Shown here: positions 16,440 through 24,803 of the stretch, piece by piece
How the letters are laid out: each line of letters begins with the position of its first letter
Numbering within the stretch: the stretch's first letter is position 1
Assembly (NCBI GenBank): GCA_963973795.1
Contig: CAXBAF010000004.1
Span: 1-64,000 of the forward strand
From: UBA1926 sp002337215
Lineage (GTDB): Bacteria; Planctomycetota; Phycisphaerae; Phycisphaerales; UBA1924
Reading direction: 5' to 3'
DNA: 64,000 bases
Position numbers and translations under genes: made by a program
Notes under the pieces: generated by a model
The model's database searches: none
Told to the model about the DNA's origin: nothing
Seen by the model: only the letters and a program-made list of their open reading frames with translations

Positions 16440-17915
16440 CTAGTGGGCGTTCCGATGCACAAATCCTCGAATTATTGTTGCGAACAGAATGCGAATATCG
16501 AGGCCGAGGGACCAGTTGCGGATGTAGAAGAGGTCGTAGCGGAGTCTTCTGCGGAGCCCTGTGTCGCCCCGAAGGCCGTGGATTTGTGCCCATCCAGTCA
16601 TTCCGGCCTTGACGTGTTGGCGGAGGACGTAGCCGCGCTCTTTGTCTCTGAATTTTTTTATGAGTTCTGGCCGTTCGGGGCGTGGGCCGACGAGTGACAT
16701 CTCGCCTCGGAGGACATTGAAGAGCTGCGGGAGCTCGTCGAGACTGGTTCTTCTGAGGAACTGCCCGAGCCTGGTGACGCGTGGGTCGTCGCGTTGGGTC
16801 CAGTGTGGCTCGTCTTCGGTGATGTCTGAGCGCATGGTGCGGAACTTGTAGATTTTGAATTCGTCGCTGCCGATGCTGACGCGGCTCTGCTTGAAAAGGA
16901 CGCGTCCCGGGCTGGTGAACTTGACGGCGAACGCGATGGCGATCAGGAGCGGGGAGAGCAGGATGAGACCCGTGATCGCGCCGGCGATGTCGATCGTGCG
17001 CTTGGTGATGCCGCCCAGGCCGAGTGTCGGGTTCTCGCGGTAGGAGAGGATGGGCACGCCCTCGAGCTGGTTGATGTGCATCTGCTGGGGCATGTAGCGG
17101 GGGTTGACGTCGGGAACGTAGCGGACGTTGACGGTGAAGCGTTCGAGGTCGCGGAGCAGTTCGGGGACGGCACCGGCCTGAGCACCCGGGAGCGCGAGGT
17201 AGACCGCGTCGACAGGGTGACGCGTGAGAAGACTTTTCAGATCGGCGAGCCCGCCCACGACGGGGCGGTCGAGGCACTGTGCCCGGTTGGTTTGCTCGTG
17301 GTGGCTGATGAAGTAGCTGACCTTCAGCCCCGTCCAGGAGTTGCGCTCGAGGGTGCGGGCGACGCGCTGGGCGAGTCTGCCTGTGCCGATGATCGCGACG
17401 TGCCTGCGGTTGAGCCCCTTGCGGCGGAACTGGCGGAGCGCGAGGCGGATGGCGAGGCGCTGGAGGCCGACGAGGAGGGGCATCGCGAGGGCGAAGGCAC
17501 CGAGTTGGAGGCGGGCGGGGCCGATGCTGGCGAGGGTCGATGCACCGGTTGACGTGCCCGGTGCATTGATGGGTGCGGCGTTGGTGGCCTGGATGAGATC
17601 GTTGCCGACGATCCAGAGGAAGAGCACGGTGCAGGTGGTCGCGATGGCGGAGGCTTTGAGGATCTGGATCTGCTCAAGGATGAGCGAGCGGTCGCGTTGG
17701 GGGGCGTAGAGACGGAGGGCCTGCATCACCGCAAGTGCGAGGGGCACAGTAAAAAGCAGGAGGGGGTCTTTGATGTACGACTCCCACGCTTCGGGAACGG
17801 GGTCGCCGCGCAACTGGAGCCGGAAGACCCATGCGAGCAGCGAGGCGGCGGCGATCATGAAGCCGTCCGCGGCGGCGAAGAGCGCGACAAAGAGTTGGTG
17901 GCGTCGTTTCAGCAT
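16440..17915 (-). CDS. Polyprenyl-phosphate sugar phosphotransferase (exopolysaccharide-initiating, WcaJ type)
   Basis: A 491-residue membrane protein. Four N-terminal transmembrane helices (first at about residues 10-30) are followed by a Rossmann-like CoA-binding/NAD-like region (VAIIGTGRLAQRVARTL) and a fifth helix (AITGLILLSPLLIAIAFAV). The C-terminal catalytic domain shows the family signatures YKFRTMRSD, RLGQFLRRTSLDELPQLFN, GEMSLVGPRPERPE and GMTGWAQIHGLRGDT. Such enzymes transfer a hexose-1-phosphate from a nucleotide sugar to undecaprenyl phosphate, starting assembly of exopolysaccharide or capsule. No glycosyltransferase cluster surrounds it. It lies 20 bp after the DnaJ-like gene with no terminator between, so the two are probably co-transcribed. 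Confidence 0.93.
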   Translation of the reverse strand: MLKRRHQLFVALFAAADGFMIAAASLLAWVFRLQLRGDPVPEAWESYIKDPLLLFTVPLALAVMQALRLYAPQRDRSLILEQIQILKASAIATTCTVLFLWIVGNDLIQATNAAPINAPGTSTGASTLASIGPARLQLGAFALAMPLLVGLQRLAIRLALRQFRRKGLNRRHVAIIGTGRLAQRVARTLERNSWTGLKVSYFISHHEQTNRAQCLDRPVVGGLADLKSLLTRHPVDAVYLALPGAQAGAVPELLRDLERFTVNVRYVPDVNPRYMPQQMHINQLEGVPILSYRENPTLGLGGITKRTIDIAGAITGLILLSPLLIAIAFAVKFTSPGRVLFKQSRVSIGSDEFKIYKFRTMRSDITEDEPHWTQRDDPRVTRLGQFLRRTSLDELPQLFNVLRGEMSLVGPRPERPELIKKFRDKERGYVLRQHVKAGMTGWAQIHGLRGDTGLRRRLRYDLFYIRNWSLGLDIRILFATIIRGFVHRNAH

Positions 17916-17935
17916 GATCGTCGCGGGATCAGTGG

Positions 17936-18871
17936 TTAGGTCGTGGTCCCGGAGTCGGGTTCGGCGTTCTGGGTCTGGTTGCGGTCGGTCGGATCTGGGA
18001 TCGATCGGAGCATGTCGCGTTGGTCTTCGTCGAGCGTGTCGGGATCGGGGGGGACGATGCGGAGTTCAATGTAGAGATCGCCCGATTTTCCTGCCGCGTT
18101 GGTGAGGCCCTTTCCGCGGAGCCGGAGAGATCGGCCGCTTGGCGTGGCTTTGGGGATCGTCAGGCTGAGCGACTCGCCGAGGCGTTCGACGGGGATGCGT
18201 CCGCCGAGGGTCGCGGTGGCGATGGAGATGTCGGCACGGGTCGTGAGATCGAGGCCGGCGGGGTCGGGCGCGTTGGGTCGGCCTCGGGTGATCGTGGGGT
18301 GTTGCTTGGCTCGGATCTCGAGGAGGAGGTCGCCTTTCCTGCCGGTTGCCGAGTCCGAGTTGCCCTGGCCCTTGACACGGAGTGTTGCGCCCGTGGCGAC
18401 GGCGGGGGGGACGGTGACCTCGACGACGTTGCCGGAGGGGGTCCGGGCTTTGACGACCCCGCCGCTCGCGATCGTCTCGAGGTCGAGGGTGAGCGGGGCG
18501 CGGATGTCGAGGTTTCTCGGCGGGGTCGGTGGCCGGCGCGTCTGTTGGCCGCGGTCCCTGAAGAAGGTGTTGAACATCTCGCCGATGTCATCGGTGTCAA
18601 CGCCGTGGAAACCTCCGCCCGGGTGACCTCCCGGGTTGCGGTTCGCGGTGAACGGGTCGGCATCGATCCGGCCCGTCCTATCGTATCGGGCGCGTTTGGT
18701 GTCGTCGGAGAGGATCTCGTAGGCCTGCTGGACGCGGGCGAACTGCTGCTGGGCGTCGGGTGCCTTGTTGACGTCGGGGTGGAGTTTTCGGGCGAGCTTG
18801 CGGTAGGCCGACTTGATGTCGTCCGTGCTCGCGCTGCGTGTGGTTCCGAGGATGGCGTAGAGGTCTTCCAT
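17936..18871 (-). CDS. DnaJ-like co-chaperone without zinc finger (CbpA type)
   Basis: A 311-residue protein. The J domain occupies residues 1-70 and has the HPD triad in RKLHPDVNKAP, which stimulates DnaK ATPase. A Gly/Phe-rich linker follows (PGGHPGGGFHG), then two beta-sandwich substrate-binding domains (LDIRAPLTLDLETIASGG; LRVKGQGNSDSATGRKGDLL; LRLRGKGLTN). The four CXXCXGXG repeats of full DnaJ are absent, which makes it CbpA/DjlA-like type II. ATG at 18871 gives the expected J-domain start; TATCGT lies nine bases upstream and no Shine-Dalgarno site is visible. The 20-bp gap to the sugar transferase gene downstream suggests an operon with no obvious functional link. Confidence 0.9.
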   Translation of the reverse strand: MEDLYAILGTTRSASTDDIKSAYRKLARKLHPDVNKAPDAQQQFARVQQAYEILSDDTKRARYDRTGRIDADPFTANRNPGGHPGGGFHGVDTDDIGEMFNTFFRDRGQQTRRPPTPPRNLDIRAPLTLDLETIASGGVVKARTPSGNVVEVTVPPAVATGATLRVKGQGNSDSATGRKGDLLLEIRAKQHPTITRGRPNAPDPAGLDLTTRADISIATATLGGRIPVERLGESLSLTIPKATPSGRSLRLRGKGLTNAAGKSGDLYIELRIVPPDPDTLDEDQRDMLRSIPDPTDRNQTQNAEPDSGTTT

Positions 18872-18905
18872 GAGTGAGAGACGATAGGTCTTGGGTGCGT
18901 GCACG

Positions 18906-18934
18906 AAAAAGGCGTCGCCTGCTGGGCGACGCCT
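18906..18934 (-). terminator. Intrinsic terminator of the CpcT-FKBP gene
   Basis: A 10-bp stem (18910-18919 with 18925-18934) followed on the minus strand by TTTTT. It lies between the stop at 18991 and the DnaJ-like gene, so the two minus-strand genes are separate transcription units. Confidence 0.9.
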
Positions 18935-18990
18935 CTTGGTGCGGAACGGGTTGTCGTTCGAGATGATCGGCCTGACGGGTGGACGGTCGA

Positions 18991-20100
18991 TCAGTCCTGG
19001 CCGTCTTCGGAGGGCCCGGCATCCGGCGCCTCGGGTGCGGGCGGGGGTGCCTGGACGGAGAGGACTTCGGTGTTGAAGTAGAGGGTGGCGTTGGGCCCGA
19101 TGTTGGCGCGGGGAACGCCGTTGGCGCCGTAGGCGAGGTCGGCGGGGATGATCAGTTTGCGGACTGTGCCCTTGGTGATGCCGTCGAAGCCCTGCTGCCA
19201 TCCGGCGATGACGCGCATCTCGGAGACGGGCCAGGTGAGGGGCCAGGGCTGGCCCTTGTCGACCGAGGAGTCGAACTTGTTGCCGTCGGCGGTCCAGCCT
19301 GTGTAGTGGACGAAGACGCGGCCGCCATCGACGGGGGCGTCATCGTCGGGGTTGGTGAAGGTGATGAGGGCGAGCCCGCCGTTGCGGCGTTCGACCTCGG
19401 CCCAGTCTTCGGCGCGGGTCCAGCTGTAGGACGCGGACTCGCCCGCGCCCCAGACGACGGCGCCGTTCGCGCCGTAGCCGCGGTCGGCGGTGGTCATCGT
19501 GCTGCCGTTGACGGTGATCTCGCTGGTCATCTCGACAGCGCCGCTGGCGCCGGTGGGATAGGGGTAGGGCGTGCGGCCCTTGAACCCGTTGGCGGAGGGC
19601 GAGATATCGAGATCGAGGGTCGCGATGAGATCGTCGCGGCTCAGCTCGGGGAAGGCTTCGGGGACGTGTCCCATGCCGACGAGGAGGCCCTTGCGGGAGT
19701 CATCGCCCATGATCTCGTAGGTGCGGAGGCGGTGGCCGTCCTTGTAGGCGTAGATCTGCATGACGGACTGCCGGAACGGCTTGCCCGGCTCGTCGGCGCG
19801 GTACTGCTCGACGTAGAGCGCGTCGGCGACACCCGAGATGGGTGCGGGCGAGACGGTCATAAGCATGTCGGTGCTGCCGTCCGCGCCCTCGCCCGACTCG
19901 GCGACGGGGGTTGCGGTCTTCCAGGTGCCGATGAAGGTCTTGGCGACGCCTTCGATGGCGCTGCTGGACCAGGACGGGTTCCAGGCTTCCCAGACTTCGT
20001 CGTACTGGAGCGGGGCGGCTTCGGCGGCTTCATCCTGTGCGATGGTGGTGCCGGCGAGAAGCGCGAGGGGGATCGCGATGAGGGCGAGACGGTTCTTCAT
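18991..20100 (-). CDS. Exported fusion of a CpcT/CpeT-like domain and an FKBP-type peptidyl-prolyl isomerase
   Basis: A 369-residue protein with a signal peptide (MKNRLALIAIPLALLAGTTIAQ). Residues about 50-225 resemble the CpcT/CpeT fold: DALYVEQYRADEPGKPFRQS and HRLRTYEI match the family core, known from phycobilin lyases and from related proteins of unknown function. Residues about 255-350 are an FKBP domain (VFVHYTGWTADGNKFDSS, VIAGWQQGFDGITKG, LIIPADLAYGANG), with the conserved Tyr, Phe, Asp, Trp-type pocket positions. The tail is Pro/Ala/Asp-rich. An exported proline isomerase acting in the periplasm is likely; the bilin-lyase-like domain has no phycobiliprotein partner here and its job is unknown. 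GGAG lies ten bases before ATG 20100. A single-gene unit with its own terminator. Confidence 0.85.
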   Translation of the reverse strand: MKNRLALIAIPLALLAGTTIAQDEAAEAAPLQYDEVWEAWNPSWSSSAIEGVAKTFIGTWKTATPVAESGEGADGSTDMLMTVSPAPISGVADALYVEQYRADEPGKPFRQSVMQIYAYKDGHRLRTYEIMGDDSRKGLLVGMGHVPEAFPELSRDDLIATLDLDISPSANGFKGRTPYPYPTGASGAVEMTSEITVNGSTMTTADRGYGANGAVVWGAGESASYSWTRAEDWAEVERRNGGLALITFTNPDDDAPVDGGRVFVHYTGWTADGNKFDSSVDKGQPWPLTWPVSEMRVIAGWQQGFDGITKGTVRKLIIPADLAYGANGVPRANIGPNATLYFNTEVLSVQAPPPAPEAPDAGPSEDGQD

Positions 20101-20215
20101 CTGGTGAACTCCGTTTCGGTTTGAATCTCTGGAAAAAGGCGTGATCGGCTCTCGGTCCTGATCAGCATTGCACCCGCGGCCGGGGAAGTCTCCGGTCCCG
20201 AAAACACGGGGGGAG

Positions 20216-20221
20216 AGTATA
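20216..20221 (-). promoter_or_regulatory. Possible -10 box upstream of the CpcT-FKBP gene
   Basis: TATACT on the minus strand about 115 bases before the ATG; no clear -35 box. It is the best -10 match in the gap. Confidence 0.3.
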
Positions 20222-20294
20222 GACGTTCACGCGGCCGGTTTGTTCGGTTGGGTTGGCCGTCTGGGTTGTGTACCCGTGTCTGGGGTCGGGGGTT

Positions 20295-20759
20295 TCATCG
20301 GCGCTGGAAGAGGATCTCGACTTCGACGGGGACGCCGAGCGGGAGCGACGGGGCGCCCACTGCGGCGCGGGCATGCTTGCCGGCTTCGCCGAAGATCTCC
20401 TCGAGCAGGTGGCTCGCGCCGTTGGCGACCTTTGGGTGGTCGGTGTAGCCGGGGCTCGCTGCGACAAAGCAGGTCACTTTGAGCGGGCGAGCAATGTTGT
20501 CGATGCCGCCTGCGGCGTTGGACGCGGCGGCGAGGGCGTTGAGTGCGCACTGGCGGGCGCACTCCGCGGCGCGGTCGGTGGTCACCTGCTCGGGGACGAT
20601 GCCGGTCGCGATGGGCGTGCCGTCTCTGGTTGGGATCTGTCCTGAGGTCTGGACGAGATCGCCGAAGGTGATCGCGGGGATGTACGCGGCGACCGGGGTT
20701 GGTGCTTCGGGGAGTTGGATGCCGAGTTCGGCGATTCGTTCGGATGTTGATTGGTTCAT
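20295..20759 (-). CDS. RidA family protein (reactive intermediate/imine deaminase-like)
   Basis: A 154-residue protein of the YjgF/YER057c/UK114 family, slightly long for RidA, matching the subgroup that starts ...ERIAELGIQLPEAPTPVAAYIPA. The conserved blocks ITFGDLVQTSGQIPTRDG, CARQCALNALAAASNAAG, VTCFVAASPGYTDHPKVANG and ARAAVGAPSLPLGVPVEVE are present. RidA proteins are trimers that hydrolyse reactive enamine/imine products of pyridoxal enzymes; the Arg of the catalytic pocket is in HARAAVG. ATG at 20759 begins the family domain; longer in-frame starts upstream are not supported. No Shine-Dalgarno site is obvious. It is divergent from pseudopilin 3. Confidence 0.9.
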   Translation of the reverse strand: MNQSTSERIAELGIQLPEAPTPVAAYIPAITFGDLVQTSGQIPTRDGTPIATGIVPEQVTTDRAAECARQCALNALAAASNAAGGIDNIARPLKVTCFVAASPGYTDHPKVANGASHLLEEIFGEAGKHARAAVGAPSLPLGVPVEVEILFQRR

Positions 20760-21126
20760 GGTGATTGGTTTCGGCGTGAGTGGATGTGGTTGGGCCCGTT
20801 CTCGGGATGGTGAAAGTGACGGAACCGGGCGGGTTGACGCCCGGATAATAGTTGGTAGAGTTTGCCTCTCTCGCGAGAGAACGCCCCGACGGGGCGGTTG
20901 CGGATGAGCCGGGATTCGATCATCGCCCTTATTGGCCGACTGCGTGCGGCCGACTTGTGACCCTCCGGCACACTGCGACGACAACCTGACGCGATGGGAC
21001 GGCCGCGAGCCGTCGTTGGCACGGCGGAGTGTTCCCCGTGCCTCGCGATCGACGCGGCGTGCGTTGATCGCACCGTCCAAGGCACGGTGGAGGCTGAACC
21101 TCCACCCGTAGCAGAAAGGGTCATTT
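20760..21126 (+). other. Long structured 5' leader of pseudopilin 3
   Basis: This 367-bp gap holds no gene. Downstream of the promoter are three self-complementary elements: a 14-bp perfect palindrome (20867-20880), CGCCCC/GGGGCG with a 3-base loop (20882-20896), and GGTGGAGG/CCTCCACC with a 5-base loop (21086-21106). The last ends about ten bases before the ribosome binding site AAAGGG. The layout suggests an mRNA-stabilising or regulatory leader; it matches no riboswitch I know. Confidence 0.5.
20834..20861 (+). promoter_or_regulatory. Probable promoter of pseudopilin 3
   Basis: TTGACG (20834-20839), 16-bp spacer, TAGAGT (20856-20861). It predicts a start near 20868 and a leader of about 259 bases. 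Confidence 0.55.
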
Positions 21127-22161
21127 ATGTTGACCAAATTGAATCGTCGTGCGGGTTTCACTCTCATCGAGCTGCTCGTGGTTATCGCGATCATCGCGCT
21201 GCTGATCGGCATCCTGCTTCCCGCGCTGGGCAAGGCCCGTGCGTCGGCCAAGCGTCTGCAGGACTCGTCGAACATCCGCTCGAACATCCAGGGTCTTGCG
21301 ACCTTCTCGAGCGCGAACCGTGGCCGTTACCCGCTGCCGAGCCGGATCGACTCGAACAACAACACGATCGATGACGGCCAGGTGGGCAGCGTTACCTACG
21401 CGAACGTCGCGGCGACTCCGCAGGTGAAGGACAACTCGCAGAACATCTTCTCGATCCTGGTCTGGGACAACTACACCTCTCCCGAGGTGCTGTTCAGCCC
21501 GGTCGAGCAGTCGAGCTCGATCCGTGCGGACGACGACTATCAGTACTCGAACCCCGAGGCTTCGCAGGCCATCGGCAACAACACCGCGGGCAACAGCCTC
21601 GCACTGTGGGACGCGGGCTTCAACTCGTCGCCGGTTGGTACCGCGGCGGGCAACCTGTCGTACTTCCACATGCCGGTCTTCGGCGCTCGTCGCAGCCTGT
21701 GGCGCGACAACTTCAACGCGACGCAGGTCATCATGGGCAACCGTGGTCCGACCTACATGGACGCTCCGATCGACGAGGAGTTCCAGCTGACCGACGACGC
21801 GCAGGGCACCGGTTCGATCACGCTGCTGATGCACGGGAACCGGACCCGGTGGGAAGGCCTCATCGGCTACAACGATGCCCACGTCGATTTCGCGAACGAC
21901 GCGGCTCCTGAGAACCTCGTGTTCACGTTCACCGGCGAGGGTCTTGATGACGCTCAGCGGACCCAGAACGACAACGTCTTCGTCAACGAAGATGACCAGT
22001 TGGGCACGCTGATCCCGGCCGAGCAGAACCTGTCGGACGGCGGCGCCAACAACCGGAACGCCTACCTCGTGATGTACAACACGATCCAGGGCAACGGCGG
22101 CGACGTCCAGATGATGGACACCAACTCGCAGGATCAGAACTGGGGCTCGTTCCACGACTGA
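21127..22161 (+). CDS. Pseudopilin-like protein 3
   Basis: A 344-residue protein with the head [20 protein letters not shown]; cleavage between G10 and F11 and Glu at +5 make it a canonical prepilin-peptidase substrate. The mature domain is rich in Asn, Asp, Gln and Thr and does not share the WTRGG C-terminus of pseudopilins 1, 2 and 5, but has the sequence order of planctomycete type II secretion-like pseudopilins (asparagine-rich segments, [22 protein letters not shown], resembling the H-x-D-G region). Codon use is strongly GC-biased towards C-ending codons, suggesting high expression. RBS AAAGGG precedes ATG 21127. It has its own promoter, long leader and strong terminator. Confidence 0.85.
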   Translation: MLTKLNRRAGFTLIELLVVIAIIALLIGILLPALGKARASAKRLQDSSNIRSNIQGLATFSSANRGRYPLPSRIDSNNNTIDDGQVGSVTYANVAATPQVKDNSQNIFSILVWDNYTSPEVLFSPVEQSSSIRADDDYQYSNPEASQAIGNNTAGNSLALWDAGFNSSPVGTAAGNLSYFHMPVFGARRSLWRDNFNATQVIMGNRGPTYMDAPIDEEFQLTDDAQGTGSITLLMHGNRTRWEGLIGYNDAHVDFANDAAPENLVFTFTGEGLDDAQRTQNDNVFVNEDDQLGTLIPAEQNLSDGGANNRNAYLVMYNTIQGNGGDVQMMDTNSQDQNWGSFHD

Positions 22162-22190
22162 TCCGCGGCTCTGATTTCTGACATATCAAT

Positions 22191-22226
22191 AAAAGGGCCC
22201 GGCCGGTTCGGCTGGGCCCTTTTTTT
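22191..22226 (+). terminator. Bidirectional intrinsic terminator
   Basis: An 11-bp stem AAAAGGGCCCGGCC... / ...GGCTGGGCCCTTTT with a 5-base loop, followed by seven T on the plus strand and TTTTATT on the minus strand. It serves pseudopilin 3 and the convergent peroxiredoxin gene. Confidence 0.93.
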
Positions 22227-22280
22227 AATGGCCTCTTGAGATGAAGAGAAGGCGTGTTGTGCTGTCGGCGGATTGTGTTG

Positions 22281-22766
22281 TCAGACCATCGCGGCGAGGA
22301 CCTGGTCGAGATCCATCGCTTCGCCGGGCTCGCGTGCCTGGGACCATTTCACGGTTCCGACGCCGTCGTCGGACTGCCCGATGACGATGGTTCCTCGCTG
22401 GGCGACGTTGAGTTCGCTCCAGTAGAGCCCGTAGGCCTTGCAGGCAGCACGATGGATATCGCTGAGCATCGTATTGGTGTAGCCGTCACGCTCGGCCCAT
22501 GCGTTGAGTGCGGCGAAGGAGTCGCAGGAGATCCCGACCGCGGCGGCACCCGCGTCGGTCCATCGCTTCATCTCTTTGGAGAGGCACTCCATTTCCGTGC
22601 CGCAGACACCGGTGAAGGCGAACGGGAAGAAGCAGAGGACGACGTCGGACTTCTTCACGGCGTCGGCGAGTGACCAGTCTTCACGGTCTTTGGTGGACAG
22701 CGTGAAATCGGGGGCGGTCTCGCCGGGTTGGATGACGCTGCTGCGGTGTGTGTTTTCGTTGCTCAT
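22281..22766 (-). CDS. Peroxiredoxin (AhpC/TSA, BCP-like)
   Basis: A 161-residue thioredoxin-fold protein. The family order is clear: IQPGETAPDFTLSTKDRE, then VVLCFFPFAFTGVCGTEM with the peroxidatic Cys C55, and GISCDSFAALNAWAE. The P-x3-T-x2-C active site appears as PFAFTGVC. The Cys in ISCDSF could be a resolving residue, but position alone does not settle whether it works as a 1-Cys or atypical 2-Cys enzyme. It reduces hydroperoxides using thiol donors in the cytoplasm. ATG at 22766 is chosen: AGGAG lies seven bases upstream and it begins at the family N-terminus; the frame is open to 22967 but that extension lacks similarity. Confidence 0.93.
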   Translation of the reverse strand: MSNENTHRSSVIQPGETAPDFTLSTKDREDWSLADAVKKSDVVLCFFPFAFTGVCGTEMECLSKEMKRWTDAGAAAVGISCDSFAALNAWAERDGYTNTMLSDIHRAACKAYGLYWSELNVAQRGTIVIGQSDDGVGTVKWSQAREPGEAMDLDQVLAAMV

Positions 22767-22953
22767 CGTGGACTCCTGTTGTTTCGATGGGATTGCCTGG
22801 TGTGCCGTTGAGATCTCGAATGCAAGACTATCCGCGTCGAATTGCGGTGCGCCGGCTCTGGATGTGGCGTCGTTCCTGTTCTCGGCGTCTGCGCTGCACA
22901 GATTCGTGGCGGGGGATTCGCTGCAACGATCATCCGGGGACGGTGCGCGGTGA

Positions 22954-22959
22954 TATGCT
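22954..22959 (+). promoter_or_regulatory. -10 box of a predicted leaderless yggS transcript
   Basis: TATGCT exactly six bases before ATG 22966, identical in sequence and spacing to the comM arrangement. Confidence 0.5.
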
Positions 22960-22965
22960 ACGTGC

Positions 22966-23742
22966 ATGACGGTATCGGCCGGATCTCAAGCAGTTGGCGG
23001 GACGCTCGATGAGCGGTACCGGATCGTTCGCGACCGAATCGGCGAGGCGGCGGAGCGTTCGGGCCGATCTGCGAAGGACGTTCTGCTCGTCGCTGTGACG
23101 AAGAACGCGGAGCCCGACGATATCCGTCGGCTGATGGAACTCGGGCACGAGGACTTCGGCGAGAACCGCGTGCAGCATCTGGCGCAGCGTGCGGCGATGT
23201 CGGACGAGTGGGTCGAGCGTGTGCGCGTGCTGCCTGAGACCGACGGCGCGGGGCTCCGCGCTGATCAGCTCATCCGCTGGCACATGATCGGCCACTTGCA
23301 GCGCAACAAGGCCCGCAAGGTCGTGGACCTCGTCAGGCTGGTGCACTCGGTGGACAGTCTCCGGCTGGCAGAAGAACTGCAGGCGCTGCTCCGCAAGAGC
23401 GACCGTCGGCTCGACGTGCTCCTGCAGGTCAACATCTCGGGTGAAGACTCCAAGCACGGGTGTTTGACCCCTGCGGTGCCGGCGATGGTCGAGCAGATCG
23501 AGTCGATGTACAGCCTTCGGCTGCGCGGGCTGATGACGATGGCGCCCCACTCGGACGACCCGGAAGACGCCCGGCCGCACTTCAGGCGGTGCCGAGAGTT
23601 GTTCGAAGAGATTCGGCGTGACGGTGCCGGCGACGGTGCCTTCAATCTGCTCTCGATGGGGATGAGCGGCGACTACACGGTGGCGATCGAAGAGGGCGCG
23701 AACATCGTTCGCGTGGGCTCGGCCCTGTTCCGAGAGCCTTGA
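22966..23742 (+). CDS. YggS/PROSC-family pyridoxal phosphate homeostasis protein
   Basis: A 258-residue single-domain PLP-binding protein. The PLP lysine is K46 in LLVAVTKNAEP, followed by the family blocks LGHEDFGENRVQHL, IRWHMIGHLQRNKARKVVD, VHSVDSLRLAEEL, LLQVNISGEDSKHG, LRGLMTMAPHSDDPE and LLSMGMSGDYTVAIEEGANIVRVGSALF. These proteins bind and buffer PLP and affect amino acid and keto acid balance; no catalytic activity is established. The start at 22966 has no Shine-Dalgarno site but a -10 box at leaderless distance. It is a single gene facing away from the peroxiredoxin gene. A 25-residue insertion (DEWVERVRVLPETDGAGLRAD) between the second and third blocks is unusual. Confidence 0.93.
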   Translation: MTVSAGSQAVGGTLDERYRIVRDRIGEAAERSGRSAKDVLLVAVTKNAEPDDIRRLMELGHEDFGENRVQHLAQRAAMSDEWVERVRVLPETDGAGLRADQLIRWHMIGHLQRNKARKVVDLVRLVHSVDSLRLAEELQALLRKSDRRLDVLLQVNISGEDSKHGCLTPAVPAMVEQIESMYSLRLRGLMTMAPHSDDPEDARPHFRRCRELFEEIRRDGAGDGAFNLLSMGMSGDYTVAIEEGANIVRVGSALFREP

Positions 23743-23865
23743 CGCCGGATCGGTGGCCCGCTCGACTCGCTCCACGGTGCCCGCTTGGCCTCGTCGGGTC
23801 TCGACTGAGTGCGGACAACGTTGTGGTTTGAGGCCTGATGAAAATTGGGATCGGCGGTGATCGGC

Positions 23866-24690
23866 TCAGACCGACGCGAACGTCGCGGCGATGCGGGCGA
23901 TGGGCCCGCCCGAGCCGCGGGCGGCGACCATGTGGTCCTGGAGATGACGCCCGGGGCAGGCGGTGCTTGCCCACTCGCGATGGGTGTAGACGCTGTTGAT
24001 CTTGATGCGGTGCGAGTCCATGTGGGACGCGATGAGGCTGTCGAGCGTGCGCTTGGTCGCGGCGGTGGGGCGCTGGCGCTCGTAGTTGCCGAGCACGAGG
24101 ACGCCGATGTTGCCGGGGTTGTAGTCCTTGACGTGTGCGCCCTGGAGCGACTCGGGGCGGCATGCCCAGACACGGCCTGCGGGGTCAACGGCGTAGTGGT
24201 AGCCGATGTCGGCCCAGCCCTTGTTGACGTGGCTGGCGCGGATGTTTTCGAGGCGGCGGGCGGTGTCGTCGTAGGTCGTGCTTGTGAAGGGCGTCATCCC
24301 GTCGTGGTGGACGGTGAGGCTGCGGATGTGACCCATGCGGTTGGCGCGGCTGAGCACGGGCCCGTGCGACGACCAGGCCGACCGGCTCAGGATCGTGACT
24401 TGGCTCGGAAGGGTCTCACGCGGGACGCGGTAGTTCGGCCTGCGAATCGGGACACGGCTCGGCGGCGCATCCGCGATTGGGCGGTAGTCGGGCGACGATG
24501 GGATCGGATCGCCGAGTTGCCCGCGGCGGGTCGAGGTGGTGCTGCACCCAGTCAGCAGCGCTGCGGCTCCGGCGCCGAGGGCGAGGCCGAGAATGGCGCG
24601 GCGGTCGAGGGGCGTGCGCGGTGCGACACCGGCGTGCTCCTCATTCATTCGGCTCGGATGTTGGGGGGCGTGCTCATTCACCTGCATCAC
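23866..24690 (-). CDS. N-acetylmuramoyl-L-alanine amidase-like (Amidase_2/PGRP) lipoprotein
   Basis: A 274-residue protein with a twin-arginine-type lipoprotein signal: RRAILGLALGAGAAALLTGC. The amidase_2/PGRP fold spans about residues 95-265 with the zinc ligands in SLTVHHDG (first His), TAYGTHREW-like VYTHREWAS (second His) and TACPGRH (Cys). IGYHYAVDPAGRVWACRP and NPGNIGVLVLGNYE are typical of the family. It should cleave the amide between muramic acid and the stem peptide in the periplasm or bind peptidoglycan fragments; planctomycetes have thin peptidoglycan. The start is uncertain: GTG 24690, ATG 24687 or a later ATG; all keep the lipoprotein signal. Confidence 0.88.
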   Translation of the reverse strand: MMQVNEHAPQHPSRMNEEHAGVAPRTPLDRRAILGLALGAGAAALLTGCSTTSTRRGQLGDPIPSSPDYRPIADAPPSRVPIRRPNYRVPRETLPSQVTILSRSAWSSHGPVLSRANRMGHIRSLTVHHDGMTPFTSTTYDDTARRLENIRASHVNKGWADIGYHYAVDPAGRVWACRPESLQGAHVKDYNPGNIGVLVLGNYERQRPTAATKRTLDSLIASHMDSHRIKINSVYTHREWASTACPGRHLQDHMVAARGSGGPIARIAATFASV

Positions 24691-24803
24691 ATCGGTTCGG
24701 GGCCTCGGTGCGGTGCAATCCTACAGGGCGTTCGTCTCTGATGCACGGATTCTCGGGCGGTTTCCGGGGCGCACGAGCAGAATCCCCGGAACCTGCGGCA
24801 TGG

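Noticed and set aside
18979..20124. 381-residue plus-strand open frame
   Set aside because: Antisense of the CpcT-FKBP gene, which has a signal peptide and two recognised domains.
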